Made by a program: the position numbers and the translations under genes. A DNA stretch of 64,000 nucleotides from Bacillus sp. Cs-700 (GTDB lineage: Bacteria > Bacillota > Bacilli > Bacillales > Guptibacillaceae): positions 2,170,001 through 2,234,000 of the forward strand of contig NZ_CP041063.1 in assembly GCF_011082085.1 (NCBI RefSeq), read 5' to 3'. Each line of letters begins with the position of its first letter. Within the stretch, counting starts at the first letter, position 1. Below are positions 62,013 to 64,000 of the stretch, piece by piece. The notes beneath the pieces are model-generated. The model was not told where the DNA came from. It saw nothing but the letters and a program-made list of their open reading frames with translations, and made no database searches.

Positions 62013-63356
62013 ATGTCTCTTTTAAAAAACGTCTTCAATATTTTTTCCGATAACCGCAATATTAAAGAACCCATACTCTTCAAAGAAAACACCCATACTC
62101 TAGCAACTCTCAACTCCTTAACAGCCCTGAAAGGAAGTAACGCTTTCAACTTAGACAAAAAAAAAGTCGAAAACCATCTCAAATTATTTTCAATAGGTCA
62201 TACTGGAGAAACACAAGTCTTATTTGAACTCCAAAATGCCATGCTCCCCTTTCTCATATTGCACGATGTGTATTTAGAATTTGAAGACTACCAGGCACAA
62301 ATGGATTTTGTCATTGTCACTCACAAATTCATTCTTGTTTTAGAAGTGAAAAAGCTGTTTGGTAATATTCGTGTAACGGATAAAGGTGAATTTCAACGTG
62401 TGATCACGAAGAACAACCGTGTTATAAACAAAGAAGGAATGTATAGCCCTATTAATCAGGTTGAACGACACGTTGAGATTCTTGAAAAACTTCTCAAATC
62501 GAGCGGTACGATTGCAAAATGCCCAATTCGATACGCTGTTACTTTTGCTAATCCCAAAACGATTTTAGATATATCACCTAATGCACCCGCTTCTATTCAA
62601 TGCAGTGTTATTCGGCATGACCAAATTAAAACGTTTTTAAGAACCGAACTTGAAAAGAAGTCCCCTGTATTTATGCTCGATCAGCACCTTAATCAAATAG
62701 CAGAAAAAATTTTACAAAATCATAAACAAAAGTCATTTAACGCAGAAAGTTATGTACTTGATCGATCTCCATCCTCTGTCGAAGAGTCTACTTACTATTC
62801 TAAAGAAACAAACCACCAAGAAACAGATGAACAACTAAGAGCTGTACTAATTGCATATCGATCTAAAAAGGCACAGGATCTAAATCGCAAACCCTATCAT
62901 ATTTTCACGAATAAGGTGTTAGATGAAATCACGATTAAGCAGCCTTCCACTATTGATAAACTATTACAAATCGAAGGAGTTGGCCCTAAGATAGCCGCGG
63001 AATTTGGAGAAGATTTATTGGCACTTATCCGAAGAAAGCAAGAGTTACAATCATCCTATGAGAATAATAATGGTAATCATCAGATTCGGACTTCCATAAA
63101 AAAGGAATCCACGCATCCATCGAACAAACAAAATGATGACCTTCTCAGGGAATCACTTGTGAAGTTTCGGACTACATGCTCTAAAGACCTATCTGTGAAG
63201 CCATACTATATTTTTACGAATCGTACACTAGAAGATATTTTAAAGAAAAGGCCAGAGAATATAAAGGAGCTTTTGAAGATAGAAGGAATCGGCCCTAAGA
63301 AAGCCGAGGAGTTTGGTCAGGCGATTATTGATCTAACTAAAAAATATAGGATTTAA
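62013..63356 (+). CDS. NERD-domain protein with two HRDC domains
   Basis: 447 residues. The N-terminal NERD nuclease-related domain (about 60-185) shows GHTGETQVLFELQN, then MDFVIVTHKFILVLEVKK with the D...ExK triad of PD-(D/E)XK folds. Two HRDC modules (about 272-335 and 375-440) each end in a helix-hairpin-helix: IEGVGPKIAAEFGEDLL and IEGIGPKKAEEFGQAII. HRDC domains bind DNA structures in RecQ helicases. The protein may be a structure-directed nuclease in repair or defence; NERD nuclease activity in this family is not proven. Confidence 0.75.
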   Translation: MSLLKNVFNIFSDNRNIKEPILFKENTHTLATLNSLTALKGSNAFNLDKKKVENHLKLFSIGHTGETQVLFELQNAMLPFLILHDVYLEFEDYQAQMDFVIVTHKFILVLEVKKLFGNIRVTDKGEFQRVITKNNRVINKEGMYSPINQVERHVEILEKLLKSSGTIAKCPIRYAVTFANPKTILDISPNAPASIQCSVIRHDQIKTFLRTELEKKSPVFMLDQHLNQIAEKILQNHKQKSFNAESYVLDRSPSSVEESTYYSKETNHQETDEQLRAVLIAYRSKKAQDLNRKPYHIFTNKVLDEITIKQPSTIDKLLQIEGVGPKIAAEFGEDLLALIRRKQELQSSYENNNGNHQIRTSIKKESTHPSNKQNDDLLRESLVKFRTTCSKDLSVKPYYIFTNRTLEDILKKRPENIKELLKIEGIGPKKAEEFGQAIIDLTKKYRI

Positions 63357-63385
63357 AACAGGTTACATATCGATTACATAAGAAA

Positions 63386-63433
63386 AGGAAGCAGTTCACT
63401 TAAACAAACGTTTGATTAAGTGAACTGCTTCCT
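63386..63433. terminator. 48-bp palindrome: terminator with palindrome-family copy G at its centre
   Basis: AGGAAGCAGTTCACTTAA and its exact complement flank ACAAACGTTTGA. TTAAACAAACGTTTGATTAA (63400-63419) is the seventh copy of the dispersed 20-bp palindrome. It lies between convergent genes. Confidence 0.75.
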
Positions 63434-63479
63434 CTTAATGATTGTATTTTTTCAGATCATAAAAAAATTCAATAACAAG

Positions 63480-64000
63480 TCACCGCGAACCTCCCCCACT
63501 AATCCTCGCAATCACTTCTTCAATAAAAATAAAAAACACTGTTCTCGTTTTTTCAAACGGCAGCAAACTGCTATCCTGATTAAACTTCGATAAATAAAAA
63601 ATATAATCGGCGATCGAGTTTAACGTGTTCACATACTCCTCTAATACCAGCATGATCGTTGCACCATTCTTCTTCGTTTCAGTAAACAAATTTTCAAAAG
63701 AAGAAAATTTCCCTGTCACAGATAGAACGATCAGAAGCGTATCTTCATCCGCCAGGCGACTGGCAAAGTCCTCGCTTTGTGCCACCGTTACATTTTTATC
63801 AGAGGAAATGGTTAGCTTATACCCAAAATACTCCGCACTAATAAAAGACGGGCCCAAACCGTAGATGATAATCTTCTTATACTTTTGGAAAACCGAAACA
63901 AAATCATCAACGAGTGCAGGATCAAAGTTTTCTAGAAACTGCATTAAGCGCTCGACTTCACTTGATTTTGTTTTCTTTTCCATATGAATCTGCTGGCCGC
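63480..64000 (-). CDS. RpiR/MurR-type regulator, SIS domain part (5' end outside the window)
   Basis: The frame stays open to the window edge, so the gene probably begins beyond 64000; an ATG at 63983 would leave out the DNA-binding domain. The visible part has a SIS phosphosugar-binding fold: KKIIIYGLGPSFISAEYFGYKL, then TLLIVLSVTGKFSSFENLF (the S-x-S-G loop is altered to SVTGK) and GATIMLVLEE. Full RpiR proteins have an N-terminal helix-turn-helix that controls sugar-phosphate genes. A stand-alone SIS protein is the alternative. Confidence 0.7.
   Translation of the reverse strand, partial: GQQIHMEKKTKSSEVERLMQFLENFDPALVDDFVSVFQKYKKIIIYGLGPSFISAEYFGYKLTISSDKNVTVAQSEDFASRLADEDTLLIVLSVTGKFSSFENLFTETKKNGATIMLVLEEYVNTLNSIADYIFYLSKFNQDSSLLPFEKTRTVFFIFIEEVIARISGGGSR

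Overview
The window is chromosomal DNA from a spore-forming member of the Bacillaceae (Firmicutes). The evidence is gene content (spore cortex hydrolase, PanF/YhdT, YitT, MgtC, CWB2 surface proteins, Ywr-like cluster), AGGAGG-type ribosome binding sites with many TTG/GTG starts, and moderate-to-low GC. A halotolerant relative of Bacillus is likely; the genus is not certain. Most genes lie on the minus strand. No rRNA, tRNA, CRISPR array or prophage was seen.

Layout. 1-2.7 kb: the end of a TctA tricarboxylate carrier facing its CitA/CitB-type two-component system. 2.8-12.6 kb: a nucleoside hydrolase, then a complete yhf cluster (yhfZ-yhfY-yhfU-yhfT-php-yhfS-yhfX-yhfW) followed by a secreted serine hydrolase; its E. 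coli counterpart has no known function. 12.7-21.2 kb: histidinol-phosphatase-like protein, small protein, acetyltransferase, secreted glycerophosphodiesterase, ankyrin lipoprotein, a RAYT transposase, hydroxyacid dehydrogenase, thioesterase and amidohydrolase. 21.3-21.7 kb: a probable type I toxin-antitoxin locus with a 30-residue holin-like peptide and an antisense RNA. 21.8-34.5 kb: M28 aminopeptidase, PanF/YhdT pantothenate symporter, zinc-ribbon protein, glycosyltransferase and polysaccharide deacetylase, tandem MgtC genes, YitT, peptide transporter, GntR regulator and a coiled-coil protein. 34.6-42.4 kb: a GABA-type cluster (permease, transaminase, FCD regulator), a YwrABD-like cluster (two half-size chromate transporters plus gamma-glutamyltransferase), and an FAD amine oxidase. 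42.5-51.2 kb: cyclase, DUF1796, alpha/beta hydrolase, PaaK, CWB2-VanY carboxypeptidase and two acyltransferase-3 paralogues. 51.7-64 kb: a multi-PAS sporulation-type kinase, an ECF sigma/anti-sigma operon, SleL, a cell-surface pullulanase, a NERD-HRDC protein and the start of an RpiR-type regulator.

The most striking structure is a dispersed composite repeat. I count 18 copies of a short hairpin (core GGTG-ACAGG-CACC in a CGGGYGGTG... arm). In 17 of them a CGAC box (consensus TTCGACAAAT) lies upstream at fixed register: 22 nt from box start to hairpin in 15 copies and 12 nt in two. The sequence between is variable. All 17 face the same way on the + strand. Many sit between the stop codon and the terminator of a minus-strand gene. 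One copy lies 148 nt from the RAYT gene, the enzyme class that mobilises REP elements. At least two genes have had their C-termini and stop codons replaced by a copy. A second family, seven copies of a 20-bp palindrome (TTAATCAAACGTTTGTTTAA-like), shares the same intergenic niche.
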